The notes under the pieces are model-generated. The model searched no databases. It was not told the DNA's origin and saw nothing but the letters and a program-made list of their open reading frames with translations. The position numbers and the translations under genes are program-made. Positions 55,401 through 63,747 of a stretch of DNA of 64,000 nucleotides are shown in pieces (within the stretch, counting starts at the first letter, position 1; the number at the start of each line of letters is the position of its first letter). Location of the stretch: NCBI RefSeq assembly GCF_019393635.1, contig NC_057862.1:153606562-153670561 (forward strand), written 5' to 3'. Source of the DNA: Dromiciops gliroides (Eukaryota > Chordata > Mammalia > Microbiotheria > Microbiotheriidae).

Positions 55401-58400
55401 GTTCTCCTGGTTCTGCTCATGTCATTATACATTAGTTCATACAAGTCTTTCCAGGCCTTAGAAGAAGGATTTATTTATTCATTCATTCATCCATCCATCC
55501 ATCCATCTATCTGTCTGTCTATCTATCTATCTATCTACCTATCATATATATATGTATATATATATATTCATTCATCCATTTATTTGTTTATTTAGAATTT
55601 AATTTTGCCTTAATTACATGTAAAATCAATGTTTAACATCCATTTTTAAACTTTGTGGTCCAAATTCTCTTCCTTCCTCCCTCCCCACCCCCCACTTTTA
55701 AGAAAGCAAGCAATTCAATATAAGTTATACATGTGTAGTCATGCAAAACATTTCCATATTAGTCAGGTTTTGAAAGAAAACAGACAAAAAACCTCAAGAA
55801 AAATAAAGTAAAAAAATATGCTTTAATCTATATTCAGACACTATCAGTTTTTTCTCTGGGGATGGATAACATTATTCATCATAAGTCCTTCAGAGTTGTC
55901 TTGGATCATTGTATTGCTGAGAATAGGTAAGTCATTTACAGCTAATCATCTTATAATGTTGCCGTTACTTTTTACACAGTACATTTCACTTTGTATCAGC
56001 TCATGTAAATCCAGGTTTTCTGAGAGCATACTGCTCATCATTTCTTATGGCACAATAGTGTTCCATCATAATCACATACCACAATTTGTTCAGCCATTCC
56101 CCAATTGATGGGCATCCCCTCAATTTCGAATTCTTTGCCACCAGGAAAGAGATGTTATGAGTATGTTTTGTACATATAGGTCCAAAAGAAGGAATTTTTG
56201 TTGGAATTTAAATGAATGCAGGTGGGGGAAGGGAGTGGGAAGAGCATTCCAGGCATGGGGTACAGACAGAGAAAATGTTCAGAGACTAGAGATGAAGTGT
56301 CTTCTTCGTAGAACAGACAGGAGACCAGTGTCACTGGATCACAGAGTATGTGTTGGGGACTAATGGTATAAGAAGACTGGAAAGATAGGAGGGGGCTAGG
56401 TTATAAAGGGCTTTGAACGTCAAACGGATTTTATGTTTGATCTTGAAAGAGATAGGAAGAGTTTATTGAGTTAGTGAGTGACATGATCAGACCTGCACTT
56501 TGGTAGTTGAATAAAGGATGGGAAGAGATTTGAAGCAGGTTAGTGGGAAAAAAAAAATGTAATCCCCCCAACTCCCATCCAAGGTTATAGAGCCCTTGAA
56601 ATCTATCCAAGGACTCCAGGCTCAGAACCCTTGAAAATGTGAAGTGTTTTCCTGGTTCTCCCTTACCTTATTTGGTAACAATTCATATTAGCCTTCCTGT
56701 GTGTCTCTTAATGTGTCTCATTTGTCAATTCTTATGGTGCACTAATATTCCATTACATCCACATGCCCCAATTTGTTTGGCCATTCTCTCATTGAGAGGC
56801 ACTTTTTCTTTTTCCAGTCCTTTGCTACCACAAAAAAGTTGCTGTTATGAAAACAATGGAGTATTATGGCATGTTCTTGTCTTTGACTCCTTTTGAATAC
56901 ATGCTTAGCAGGGGTTGGAGATTTTAAGCATGTTTGTATTTTAGCCTAATTTGAAATAGCTTTCTGGAGTGATGAGGCTAATTCTCAGCCCCATTAACAA
57001 GCATTATAACATTATATCAGGCTAATATTCAAAAGCAGGAAGGACAGTTGCTCATAGCCACTTGTTCCTCTTTGCCAGAGTTGCTGCCTTCTGCATTATG
57101 ATTATTTACTGTACTATTTTCCCCTCCAGCTCCCCTCAAGAGCAAGGTTTGTAGGCAGGGCCTGTAAAAAGTTAAGCAAGACCAGAGTTCCTAACAATCA
57201 GTGCTTTTTAAAAGTGAAATGGGCTGCCCTGCCTACAACCTTGCCCTCATTAATGATCTTCAAGCAGAGGCGGAACTCGATGAGCATGATATAATAGGGA
57301 TTACTTTTGAGTACCGGTTGGATTCCATCAAGCTATCAATGAATGAAGACTCATTAAGTGCCTACTATAAGGAAGACACTGTGCTAGGCACTGGAGATAC
57401 AAAGATAACAATAGCACAACAACCATCCTTACCCTAAAGCAGCTTACGTTTTTATAGAAGGAGTCAGCATGTATGATAGAATTACGGACAAAATAAATGC
57501 AGACAAAATCATCTAGATTATATTCAGTTCTGAAAAATCACAGTTTCCATGTCCTTCATAGGATATGAAATCAGGACAGAAGTGAATAGCAAATCAACAG
57601 ATGATGATTACAGCCCACATTTCAAGTGAGCATGCTTTCACTCCTCCTTTTTGCCACAGTAGTTCAAGGGCAACTAGATGGCACAGTGGATAGAGTGTCA
57701 GTCCTGGAGTCAGGAAGATTCATCTTCCTGAGTTCCAATCTAGCTACGTGACCCTGGGCAAGTCACTTAACCCTGTTTACCTCAGTTTCCTCATCTGTCA
57801 AATAAGTTAGGAAATGGCAGACCACTCTATCATGTCTGCCAAGAAAACCCCAAATGGGGTCATGAAGAGTCAGACATGAAAGAAAAATGACTGAGCAACA
57901 AAAATACTCATAGTTCTGATAGCAAAGGCTTGGACAAAGTCTCTTTGTAGCAAGGGTTGGAGGATTGAAAACTTCAACAAATATGCCATCTGTTTGTTCA
58001 GGTTGGATCTTTTTGGCTTGCCATGGCCAGGATGTCTCCTCTTCCTGTCCTACTGTCTTCCAGATCACTCAGTGGCTGGCTAGATGGCTAAAATCCTCAC
58101 TGTGACTAGACTCTACTACTGCAGACTCCATCCCTTGTGGCTGTCCTCCTTTAAAGAAGCTTCTTTCTCCTCCCAAGCAACAGCTATGCCATCAGCATCC
58201 AGCCTTATGGAAAATAGAATTCTTACTCTCCTCCAAGGAATACTTGTACTCTGGTATTCCTATATCCTGAGAAATGTAGTCCTTTTGCTCTTGGATATTA
58301 CAGTTACATATAGAAAAGGAACCTGAGGCTCAATAGATTATTCAACTTGCTCATGGTCACATAGTTATTAAGTACCAGAGGTAAGATATGACCTTGTGCA

Positions 58401-61400
58401 GAAGCAATCATAGGATGAAGGGTACTGGTTAGTAGAGGTTGACAGTCTCAAACTGAACAACAGACAACATTCAACCAGCATGCCTATGATGTGTCCAACT
58501 CTATTCTAGGTGCTGTGAGGGAAAGAAAAGAGAGCCATGCTATTTGCCTTTGGGGTGTTAGCATTCTAGTTGTGGAGATGGTGCTAACATGTGTGGAACA
58601 ATTAGAATGTGGAAAAACGCTGCATAATGAGGTGCTAAATGAAATATGACTAAATGGAAAGACATTTAAGTGCTTACTATGTATCAAGTACTTTACTAAG
58701 AACTCAAGATACAAAAAAGAAAATTGAGATAATCATTGCTACCAAAGAGGACACATTCTAATTAGAAGAGATAACACAAAAAAGGAATGCTTGTGGGTAC
58801 GTTTGATTCATGAAAAGTGGAAAAGTCAAGTAGTACTTAGAAAGGTTAAATTGCGGAGCAGATGGCAAGCAAGGCCCAAAGGATCTTGGAGACAAATGGT
58901 TGTTCCACTACAAAAAGAATAGTGAGTTTAAGAGTGTTCTAGGATATTTCCAGGACAAGTAGGGATCTAGAGATCAGTCTTCAGTTGCCAGTGGGCTTCC
59001 TGTACCTAGTGGGAACTGGGAAAGGGGTAAATGAGGGTTGTCTGGAGAAAGAAAAAGTCTGTGGCTCCCTTCAGTGGCAGCAGGTATTACTGGTCCCTAT
59101 TCTTGTCACCCATTGGTGGAATGGGGGCCATGGAGGGAAACAAAATGACATTTTCAAGATACCCTTTTAAATATCTAAGGCAAGCCAAAATATAGGATAC
59201 TAATTAATTGTGATTTTGAAGAACTTGTCTTCTTCAGGTTTCCATTTCCTCACTGTAGGATTCAAAAGCACACACAAATGGCAGGCAGGAGGGGGCCCTG
59301 AATATGCCTGAATAATTATTTTTTCCTACTTAATAGTATTTTACTTTTTCCCAGTTGCACATAGTTTTCAACATTCATTTTTGTAAGATTTTGAGTTCCA
59401 AATTTTTCTCCCTCTCTCCCTTCCCTTTCCCCTCCCCAAGACAGCAAGGAATCTGATATAGGTTCTATATGACAATCATGTTAAACATATTTCCACATTA
59501 GTCATGTTGTAAAAGAAGAATCAGAACAAAAGGGAAAAACAATGAGAAAGAAAAAGGAAAAAAGGGAAAATAGAATGCCTCCATATGCATTCAGACTCCA
59601 TAGTTCTTTCTCTGGATGTGGAGAACATTTTCCATCACAGGTCATTTAGAATTGTCTTGGATCATTGTATTCCTGAGAAGAGCTAAGTCTGTCACAGTTG
59701 ATCACACAATGTTGCTGTTACTGTGTACAATACTCTCCTGGTTCTGCTCACTTCACTCAGCATCAGTTCATGTAAATAAGTGTTCCCAGGTTTCTCTGAC
59801 ATTTGCCTGCTTATCATTTCTTACAGCACAATAGTATTCCATTACATTCATATACCACAACTTGTTCTGCTATTCCCCAACTGATGGGCATCCCCTTAAT
59901 TTCCAATTCTTTTCCACCACACAAAGAATAGCTATAAATATTTTTGTACATGTGGGTCCTTTTCCCTTTCTATGATCTCTTTGAAATAAAGACATAGTAG
60001 TGGTATTGCTGAGTCAAAAGGTATGCACAGTTTTATAGCCCTTTGGGCATAGTTCCAAATTGCTCTCCAGAATGGCTGGAGTTCACAACTCCACCAATAA
60101 TGAATTAGTGTTCCAACTTTCCCACATCTTCTCCAGCATTTATCATTTTCCTTTTTTATCATATTAACCATTTTAATAGGTGTACGGTGGTTCTCAGAGT
60201 AGTTTTAATTTGCATTTCTCTAATCAATAGTGATTTAGAATGTTTTTCATATGATTTTAGATAGCTTTAATTTCCTTATCTGAAAACTGCCTGTTCATAT
60301 CCTTTGACCATTTATCAATTGGAGAGTGAATTGTATTCTTATAAATTTGATTCATTTCTCTTTATATTTGAGAAATGAGGCCTTTATCAGAAACACTAAC
60401 TGTAAAAAATGTTTCCCATCTTTCTGCTTTCCTTCTAATCTTGGTTGCTTTGGTTTTGTTTGTGTAAAAACTTTTAAATAATCAAAACAATCTATTTTGC
60501 ATTTTATAATATTTGCTATATCTTGTTTGGTTACAAATTCTTCCCATCTCCATAATCTTGAAATATAGACTATTCCTTCCTCTCCACATTTGCCTATGGT
60601 ATCACCCTTTATGTCTAAATCACGTGCCCATTTTGACCTTATTTTGGTATACAGCATGAGATGTTGGTCTATGCCAATTTTCTACACTATTTTTCCCAGC
60701 AGTTTTTGTCAAATAGTGGAAGCTGGAATCTTTGGGTTTATCAAACAGAATATTACCATAGTCATTTACTACTATGTCTTGTGTACCTAACCTATTCCAC
60801 TGATCCACCACTCTTTTTCTTAGCCAGTACCAAGTAGTTTTGATGATTGATGCTTTATAATATAGTTTTTGTTTGTTTGTTTGTTTGTTTGTTTTTTAGT
60901 GAGGCAGTTGGGGTTAAGTGACTTGCCTAGGGTCACACAGCTAGTAAGTGTTAAGTGTCTGAGGCCGGATTTGAACTCAGGGACTCCTGACTCCAGGGCC
61001 AGTGCTCTATCCACTGCGCCACCTAGCTGCCCCCCCCTTTTTTTTTTTGTTTTTAGTGTATAATATAGTTTTAAATCTGGTTCACCTAGGCCACCTTCCT
61101 TTGTAATTTTTTTCATTAATTTCCTTGATATTCTTGACCTTTTGTTCTTCCAGATAAATTTTGTTATTATTTTTTCTAGCTCTATAAAATATTTTTTCAT
61201 AGTTTGGTATGACACTGAATAAGCAAATTAATTTAGGTAGAATTGTCATTTTTATTATATTAACTTTGCCTACCCATGAGCAATTGAGGTTTTTTGCAAT
61301 TATTTAGATCTGATTTTATTTGTGTGAAAAGTCTTTTGTAATTGTGTTCATATAGTTTCTGGGTTTGTCTTTGCAGATAGACTCCCAAATATTTTATATT

Positions 61401-63369
61401 GTCTACAATTATTTTAAATGTAATTTCTCTCTCAATCTCTTACTGCTAGACTTTGTTAGTAATATATAGAAATTCTGATGATTTATGTGGGTTTATTTTA
61501 TATACTGCAACTTTGCTCAAGTTGTTAATTGTTTCAAGTAGTTTTTTAGTTGCTTCTCTAGAATTCTCTAAGTATACCATCATATCATCTGCAAAGAGTG
61601 ATAGTTTTGTTTCCTCCTTGCCTATTCTAATCCCTTCAATTTCTTTTTTCTTCTCATTGTTGAAACTGATATTTCTAGTACAGTATTGAAAAATAGTGGT
61701 GATAATGTACATCCTTGTTTCACCCCTGATCTTATTGGGAATGCTTCTAGCTTATCCCCATTACATATAATGCTAATGGTTTTAGGTAGATACTGCTTAT
61801 CATTTTAAGGAAAACTCCATTTATTCCTGTGCTCTCTAGTGTTTTTAAAGGAATGGGTGCTGTATTTTTGTCAAAAGCCTTTTCTGCATCTATTGAGATA
61901 ATCATATGATTTCTGTTAGTCTTGTTATTGATGTGGTTAATTATGTTTATAGTTTTCCTAATATTGAAGCAGACCCATATTCCTGGTATAAATCCCACCC
62001 AGTCATAGTGTATGATCCTGGTGATAAATGAATGTAATCTCTTTGCTAATATTTTACTTAAATTTTTTGCATCAATATTCATTAGGGAAATTGGTCTATA
62101 ATTTTCTTTCTGTGTTTTGGCTCTTCCTGTTTTAGGTATCAGTACCACATTTATGTCATAAAAGGAATTTGGTAGAACTCCTTCTTTGCCTATTTTCCCA
62201 AATACTTTATATAGTATTGGAATTCATTGTTCTTTAAATATTTGCTAAAATTCACTTTTTTTGTTGTTTTTTTTGCTTTTTGTTTGTTTGGTTTTTTGTG
62301 GGGCAGTGAGGGTTAGGTGACTTGCCCAGGGTCACAAAGCTAGTAAGTGTTAAGTGTCTGTGGCTGGATTTGAACTCAGGTCCTCTTGAATCCAGGGCAG
62401 GTGCTTTATTCACTGTGCCACCTAGCTGCTCTCAGTAGAATTCACTTGTAAATCCATCTGGCCCTGGAGATTTTTTTCTTAGGAAGTTCATTGATGGCTT
62501 GTTCAATTAATTTTTCTAAAACGGGGTTACTGAATGATTCTTTTTTTGGGGGGGCAGGGCAATGAGGGTTAAGTGACTTGCCCAGGGTCACACAGCTAAT
62601 AAATGTCAAGTGTTTGAGGCTGGATTTGAACTCAGGTCCTCCTGAATCCAGAGCCGGTGCTTTATCCACTGCACCACCTAGCTGCCCCTGAATGATTCTT
62701 TTTTTTTTTTAGTGAGGCAATTGGGGTTAAGTGACTTGCCCAGGGTCACACAGCTAGTAAGTGTTAAGTGTCTGAGGCCGGATTTGTACTCAAGTACTCC
62801 TGAATCCAGGGCTGGTGTTCTATCTACCTGGATGATTCTTAATGGAAAAAATTGAACAAACATGTCTGCTATGTGCATAGCTCTGAGTTGGATACTATTA
62901 GAGAGAGAAGAAAGACACATTCTAGACTAGAAGATCTCCACAGTCCCTTTCCAACACTAGTGTTTTATGAGTGAGAATCTAAATGCTGAGTAGGAGGAAG
63001 AAAGTTCAATGTGGTTTAGAAAACTGATGAGTCTATTGGTGGCTGCTGGCCCCTGGACTCCACAATAAACTACCATAAGATTTTGGCTTTGATCTACTGT
63101 CCATAGTTATTCTAGGTACCCAGAGGGGTGATCTGTCTGTCTTTTTCCCCCATTTCAGGATTTTAAAAAAATTGTTATTTTTTTGTTTAGTGCGCCTGAC
63201 TCAATTGGAAGACAGCCCCTTCCAGTTCTGGGAATATCTCCTCACCACCCGGCCTGGCATTGGCTGGGTCCATGGCACAGCTTCCCTCACAGGCATTGTT
63301 CTGCAGTTTCTCATATTCATCATGCTGGTATGCTCCTGCTCCTTTGTCCGGAGGAGTGGGCACTTTGAG
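40581..63369 (+). CDS. NOX5: NOX5, calcium-activated NADPH oxidase 5 (spliced, 3' part beyond window)
   Basis: Join of 40581-40704, 42742-42892, 45292-45502, 46953-47187, 49143-49296 and 63191-63369; from the ATG at 40585 this is 1050 nt, 350 residues, with no stop and consistent phases (0,1,2,0,1,0). NOX5 is a membrane flavocytochrome that passes electrons from NADPH through FAD and two haems to oxygen, making superoxide when Ca2+ binds its N-terminal EF hands. Visible: EF regions around residues 20-32 (degenerate), 52-63, 88-99 and 132-143; helix 1 about 192-212; helix 2 about 231-251; helix 3 about 268-288 with H268 and H282 (HX13H haem pair); helix 4 about 319-342. The sequence is close to human NOX5 as I recall it. 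The rest of the membrane core and the FAD/NADPH domain are off the right edge. Nothing suggests a pseudogene. Confidence 0.96.
40905..41340 (+). mobile_element. MIR-type SINE split by a WSINE1-like SINE
   Basis: MIR left part 40905-41118 ('cagtttcctcaactgtaaaa'), right part from about 41270 ('gcacttagcacagtataggg'). The first intron also begins with an (AAAAT)n run at 40765-40795. Confidence 0.88.
41119..41265 (+). mobile_element. WSINE1-like SINE inside the MIR
   Basis: Full-length plus copy. Imperfect target duplications 'agtaatcata' before and 'agtcattata' after. Confidence 0.93.
41341..42454. other. NOX5 intron 1, unassigned
   Basis: No repeat or exon recognised. It contains a short perfect palindrome at 41834-41859 (12-bp arms 'aaggacctttca', 2-nt centre). 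Confidence 0.45.
42455..42670 (+). mobile_element. MIR-type SINE
   Basis: 'ctgagttcaaatctaacttc', 'tcatcaataaaattgagata', 'aaaaggctttgcaaacctta'. Confidence 0.86.
42742..42892 (+). CDS. NOX5: NOX5 exon: EF-hand 2 and start of EF-hand 3
   Basis: Acceptor 'cattcccacag', then [11 protein letters not shown] followed by the canonical loop [12 protein letters not shown] (residues 52-63), then the helix [11 protein letters not shown]. The exon ends within the Gly codon of DVDG (phase 1) at donor G|GTAAGG. The third EF loop is split by this intron. It keeps all usual ligand positions of EF2 (D1, D3, S5, T7, E12). Confidence 0.96.
43000..43243 (-). mobile_element. RTE-tail SINE
   Basis: Reverse copy: 'gttgaatcattttcagtttg', 'atgaccccatttggggtttt', 'gggtcaagtgacttgcccag', 'ctctatccactttctctcct'. 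Confidence 0.9.
43309..43489 (+). mobile_element. WSINE1-like SINE with a long A tail
   Basis: 'ggggcagctggatggcgcag' to 'gaccccaattgcccatct', then about 28 A residues. Confidence 0.92.
43610..43715 (+). mobile_element. L2 3' end
   Basis: 'gtttgtattcccagcatctg', 'aatacttgttgactgactta'. Confidence 0.6.
44172..44254. repeat. Perfect 26-bp inverted repeat
   Basis: Arm 44172-44197 ('agcttctcaggggctttgct' + 'cagtgg') is the exact reverse complement of 44229-44254, with a 31-nt spacer. It can form a hairpin. Just upstream, 43716-44170 is unassigned intron. Confidence 0.95.
44208..44480 (+). repeat. Intronic paralogous segment, copy 1 (ends in a truncated MIR)
   Basis: Shares with 45955-46240 the string 'gaggctaatggg', a weak middle, 'agaattctta..', 'taatgctaat' and the same truncated MIR starting at 'acctctatctg'. 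Confidence 0.65.
44645..44826 (+). mobile_element. WSINE1-like SINE
   Basis: Full-length plus copy with an AAAAC-rich tail. Near-perfect target duplications 'gaattatgattc' (44631-44642) and 'gaattatgagtc' (44827-44838). Confidence 0.94.
45110..45225 (+). mobile_element. MIR-like SINE fragment
   Basis: 'ccttgggcactcactatcta', 'ttatctcatctgtgaagtta', 'ggtccccctagttctaaatc'. Confidence 0.65.
45292..45502 (+). CDS. NOX5: NOX5 exon: rest of EF-hand 3 and EF-hand 4
   Basis: Acceptor 'tccccccgcag'. Completes [12 protein letters not shown], then [22 protein letters not shown]4 reads [12 protein letters not shown] (human DADGNGAITFEE), all ligand positions plausible. Ends [18 protein letters not shown] plus AG of a Ser codon at donor AG|GTACTA (phase 2). 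Confidence 0.97.
45690..45860 (+). mobile_element. Ancient interspersed repeat fragment
   Basis: 'gggtacttaccatgtgccaa', 'atgctaggtactgggataca', 'cacgcagcttacactctact'. Confidence 0.55.
45955..46260 (+). repeat. Intronic paralogous segment, copy 2 (with (TA)n and MIR 3' half)
   Basis: Counterpart of 44208-44480. It has a (TA)n run at 46037-46066 absent from copy 1. The MIR part runs to 'agtgcctggcacacagtagg' and (GATT)n. Confidence 0.65.
46510..46745 (+). mobile_element. MIR-type SINE
   Basis: 'gaagacctgagttcaaatcc', 'ctggctgtgtgaccataggc', 'ttggcacacagtaggattga'. About 46262-46509 is unassigned intron. Confidence 0.88.
46953..47187 (+). CDS. NOX5: NOX5 exon: linker, helix 1 and first loop
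   Basis: Acceptor 'tccttttcacag'. Linker [20 protein letters not shown], then [19 protein letters not shown]... helix 1 and the conserved [20 protein letters not shown], nearly identical to human. The Pro/Arg-rich linker of human (PAPRPRPRRPRQL as I recall) is replaced by a shorter Lys/Ser version. Ends at Val with donor GTG|GTGAGG (phase 0). Confidence 0.96.
47570..47712 (-). mobile_element. WSINE1-like SINE
   Basis: Reverse copy after a (TTTG)n run. 'cttttatttattt' occurs on both sides (about 47528 and 47712). Confidence 0.93.
47713..47989. other. NOX5 intron 4, unassigned
   Basis: T-rich sequence, possibly an old L1 piece, not assignable. Confidence 0.3.
47990..48248 (-). mobile_element. 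RTE-tail SINE
   Basis: Reverse copy: 'ttcagtcatgtctgactctt', 'cccatttggggtttccctgg', 'ccttctccagctcattttac'. Confidence 0.92.
48250..48450 (-). mobile_element. Older L1 3'-region fragment with (CA)n
   Basis: 'ccttataacaaataagtgta', 'acaaaacaaattaacacatc'. (CA)n at 48280-48310. Confidence 0.45.
48460..48640 (+). mobile_element. MIR-like SINE
   Basis: 'ctctgctacttactaccagg', 'ttctcatctgcaaaagaagg', 'cttacagctctagatccatg'. Confidence 0.72.
48700..49040 (+). mobile_element. Ancient interspersed repeat fragment
   Basis: Weak match to the family at 56200-56545 ('ggcatcccaagaaagcagga', 'gcaggggatggaagtgacaa'). Confidence 0.4.
49143..49296 (+). CDS. NOX5: NOX5 exon: helices 2-3 with haem-ligand histidines
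   Basis: Acceptor 'tggccttcctag'. [28 protein letters not shown], then [15 protein letters not shown]: the two His residues (268 and 282 from the core Met) are spaced HX13H as in gp91phox-family haem helices. A further His follows at 286. Ends VVNF plus G of the next codon at donor G|GTAAGT (phase 1). Confidence 0.97.
49775..49915 (-). mobile_element. WSINE1-like SINE in the mariner element
   Basis: Reverse full-length copy ending 'ccacctagctgtccc'. Confidence 0.92.
49933..50304 (-). mobile_element. L1 3' end in the mariner element
   Basis: 'gaattttattttccaaaata', 'gttccaacttctcttccccc', 'ttatattggatcattgcctt'. Flanked by 'aaaagtcatgatgtt' at about 49916 and 50306. Confidence 0.88.
50338..50490 (+). 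mobile_element. WSINE1-like SINE in the mariner element
   Basis: 'gggggcagctaggtgatgca' to 'accctcattgccttgcc' and an A-rich tail. Confidence 0.92.
50801..51299. other. NOX5 intron 5, unassigned
   Basis: A 100-codon open frame at 51002-51304 shows no recognisable domain. Confidence 0.4.
51300..51915 (+). mobile_element. L3/CR1 LINE 3' relic interrupted by a purine repeat
   Basis: Left part: 'gctgttttcaagaatctgga', 'ggccccagggcataactagg'. Right part: 'aactttctaatagtcaaagc', 'ctccatcactggaggtcttc', 'ctaagattccatgattctg'. These are consecutive parts of the L3 3' region. Confidence 0.7.
51473..51732 (+). repeat. ~260-nt uninterrupted polypurine tract, (GGAGAA)n-rich
   Basis: Only A and G on the + strand, ending in about 15 GGAGAA units. 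The Glu/Gly- and Leu-rich open frames over it are repeat artefacts. Confidence 0.97.
51920..52261. other. Unassigned, with a truncated MIR
   Basis: 52155-52245 carries MIR head sequence ('aatccaggttcaaatctggt'). Confidence 0.5.
52262..53055 (-). mobile_element. L1 3' end (~0.8 kb)
   Basis: 'tcattaaatatttcccaatt', 'catttcttattgcatgacag', 'gggatacaaacctagtagtg', 'ttctccagaatggttggatc'. The minus-strand ORF2 C-terminal frames are broken. Confidence 0.92.
53060..53175 (+). mobile_element. MIR-like SINE fragment
   Basis: 'ctcagtctcttcattggtaa', 'gaagttggactaaatgatct'. 53180-53760 after it is unassigned. Confidence 0.7.
53765..54440 (-). mobile_element. Older L1 3'-region fragment (~0.7 kb)
   Basis: 'ccagtgagcttttccttgta', 'cacacctgtagtatcctctg', 'gcaaagaagggagagaggta', 'gtggtcattataattatcca'. 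The longest copy in the window of this older 3' sequence. Confidence 0.6.
54450..54620 (-). mobile_element. MIR-type SINE
   Basis: 'cattagaggccatttagtcc', 'ttttacagatgaggaaactg', 'gaggttaaattacttgtctg'. Confidence 0.8.
54735..54960 (+). mobile_element. Ancient interspersed repeat fragment
   Basis: 'agtgccaactatgtgccagg', 'cactgtgctaagcactggga', 'tcctcaaagactttacaatc'. Confidence 0.6.
54981..55453 (-). mobile_element. L1 3' end with 19-bp target-site duplications
   Basis: Target duplications 'ggctttagaagaaggattt' (54962-54980) and 'ggccttagaagaaggattt' (55454-55472). L1 3' UTR from about 55035. The ~50 bp between the left duplication and the L1 end is not L1-like. Confidence 0.88.
55473..55585. 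repeat. ATTC/ATCC/ATCT/TA compound microsatellite
   Basis: Four repeat types in succession, directly after the L1 target duplication. Confidence 0.95.
55590..56165 (-). mobile_element. L1 3' end
   Basis: 'taattttgccttaattacat', 'cttctctttcttcc'-like pyrimidine run, 'caattgatgggcatcccctc'. Confidence 0.9.
56200..56545 (+). mobile_element. Ancient interspersed repeat fragment (best copy)
   Basis: 'agagcattccaggcatgggg', 'gctaggttataaagggcttt', 'tgagtgacatgatcagacct', 'tttgaagcaggtta'. Confidence 0.65.
56640..57010 (-). mobile_element. Diverged L1 3'-region fragment
   Basis: 'tattccattacatccacatg', 'ttgtttggccattctctcat', 'cctttgctaccacaaaaaag', 'gaaatagctttctggagtga'. Confidence 0.7.
57150..57339 (+). 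mobile_element. L3/CR1 LINE 3' fragment
   Basis: 'gttcctaacaatcagtgctt', 'gaaatgggctgccctgccta', 'atcttcaagcagaggcggaa', 'gagtaccggttggattccat'. Confidence 0.72.
57340..57520 (+). mobile_element. Ancient interspersed repeat fragment
   Basis: 'cattaagtgcctactataag', 'gtgctaggcactggagatac', 'aaagcagcttacg'. Confidence 0.6.
57665..57905 (+). mobile_element. RTE-tail SINE
   Basis: 'ggcaactagatggcacagtg', 'ggcaagtcacttaaccctgt', 'ccccaaatggggtcatgaag', 'gagtcagacatgaaag'. Confidence 0.92.
57910..59310. other. NOX5 intron 5, mostly unassigned
   Basis: Weak MIR piece at 58330-58400 and ancient-repeat pieces at 58470-58640 and 58665-58775. No exon recognised. Confidence 0.45.
60890..61036 (-). mobile_element. 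WSINE1-like SINE inside the L1
   Basis: Reverse copy. 'tataatatagtttt' on both sides (about 60857 and 61060). Confidence 0.93.
62285..62434 (-). mobile_element. WSINE1-like SINE inside the L1
   Basis: Reverse copy between 'aaaattcactt' (about 62249) and 'agaattcactt' (about 62437). Confidence 0.9.
62546..62687 (-). mobile_element. WSINE1-like SINE, first of a same-site pair at the L1 edge
   Basis: Reverse copy between 'tgaatgattctttt' at about 62532 and 62689. Confidence 0.92.
62703..62829 (-). mobile_element. WSINE1-like SINE, second of a same-site pair, head truncated
   Basis: Reverse copy between 'tgaatgattctttt' (62689) and 'tggatgattctta' (about 62829). The usual 'gccacctagctgcccc' end is missing. 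Confidence 0.88.
62842..63190. other. NOX5 intron 5, 3' end; nothing recognised
   Basis: Unassigned. It ends in the acceptor 'ttttgtttag'. Confidence 0.5.
63191..63369 (+). CDS. NOX5: NOX5 exon: loop and helix 4
   Basis: Acceptor 'ttttgtttag' at 63190. [35 protein letters not shown], then a hydrophobic helix and [11 protein letters not shown], close to human ...[20 protein letters not shown] and RRSGHFE. Ends GAG|GTATGA (phase 0) just before the expected VFYWTHL exon, which lies outside the window. Confidence 0.97.
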
Positions 63370-63593
63370 GTATGATATCCCTCTATATCTAGTTTCCCAT
63401 CCACCCAGGATCTACCCTCCCAGGCCCATATCTGGAGCTATGTGTTCCCCCTAACCCCCACCATTCCATTCCACATCCTTTATTGTAGTTATCTCCCTTT
63501 TGTTCTTAGCCAGGGTTGGATCCCAGTGAACAAAAGTCTCATGAGTGTGTTTACGTGTTATTTATATGCACTACTTTGTACAGCACTACTTTC

Positions 63594-63747
63594 TTTTTTT
63601 TTTTTTTTTAGTGAGGCAGTTGGGGTTAAGTGACTTGCCCAGGGTCACACAGCTAGTAAGTGTTAAGTGTCTGAGGCCAGATTTGAACTCAGGTACTCCT
63701 GACTCCAGGGCCCCAGTGCTCTATCCACTGTGCCACCTAGCTGCCCC
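63594..63747 (-). mobile_element. WSINE1-like SINE with target-site duplications
   Basis: Reverse copy between 'cagcactactttc' (63581-63593) and 'cagcactattttc' (63748-63760). 63761-64000 is intron with nothing recognised. Confidence 0.95.

Larger units (their letters stand above)
59322..62527 (-). mobile_element. 5'-truncated L1 (3.2 kb) with two SINEs inserted
   Basis: Minus-strand ORF2 pieces: 61747-62148 ([29 protein letters not shown]-like segment, [11 protein letters not shown]), 61446-61712 ([20 protein letters not shown], intact catalytic FADD), 60352-60657 and 59932-60171 (C-terminal). Reading is broken into several frames, with no endonuclease or ORF1. The ends carry similar target-like strings: 'cctgaataattatttt' near 59309 and 'ctgaatgattctttt' near 62530. 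Confidence 0.93.
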
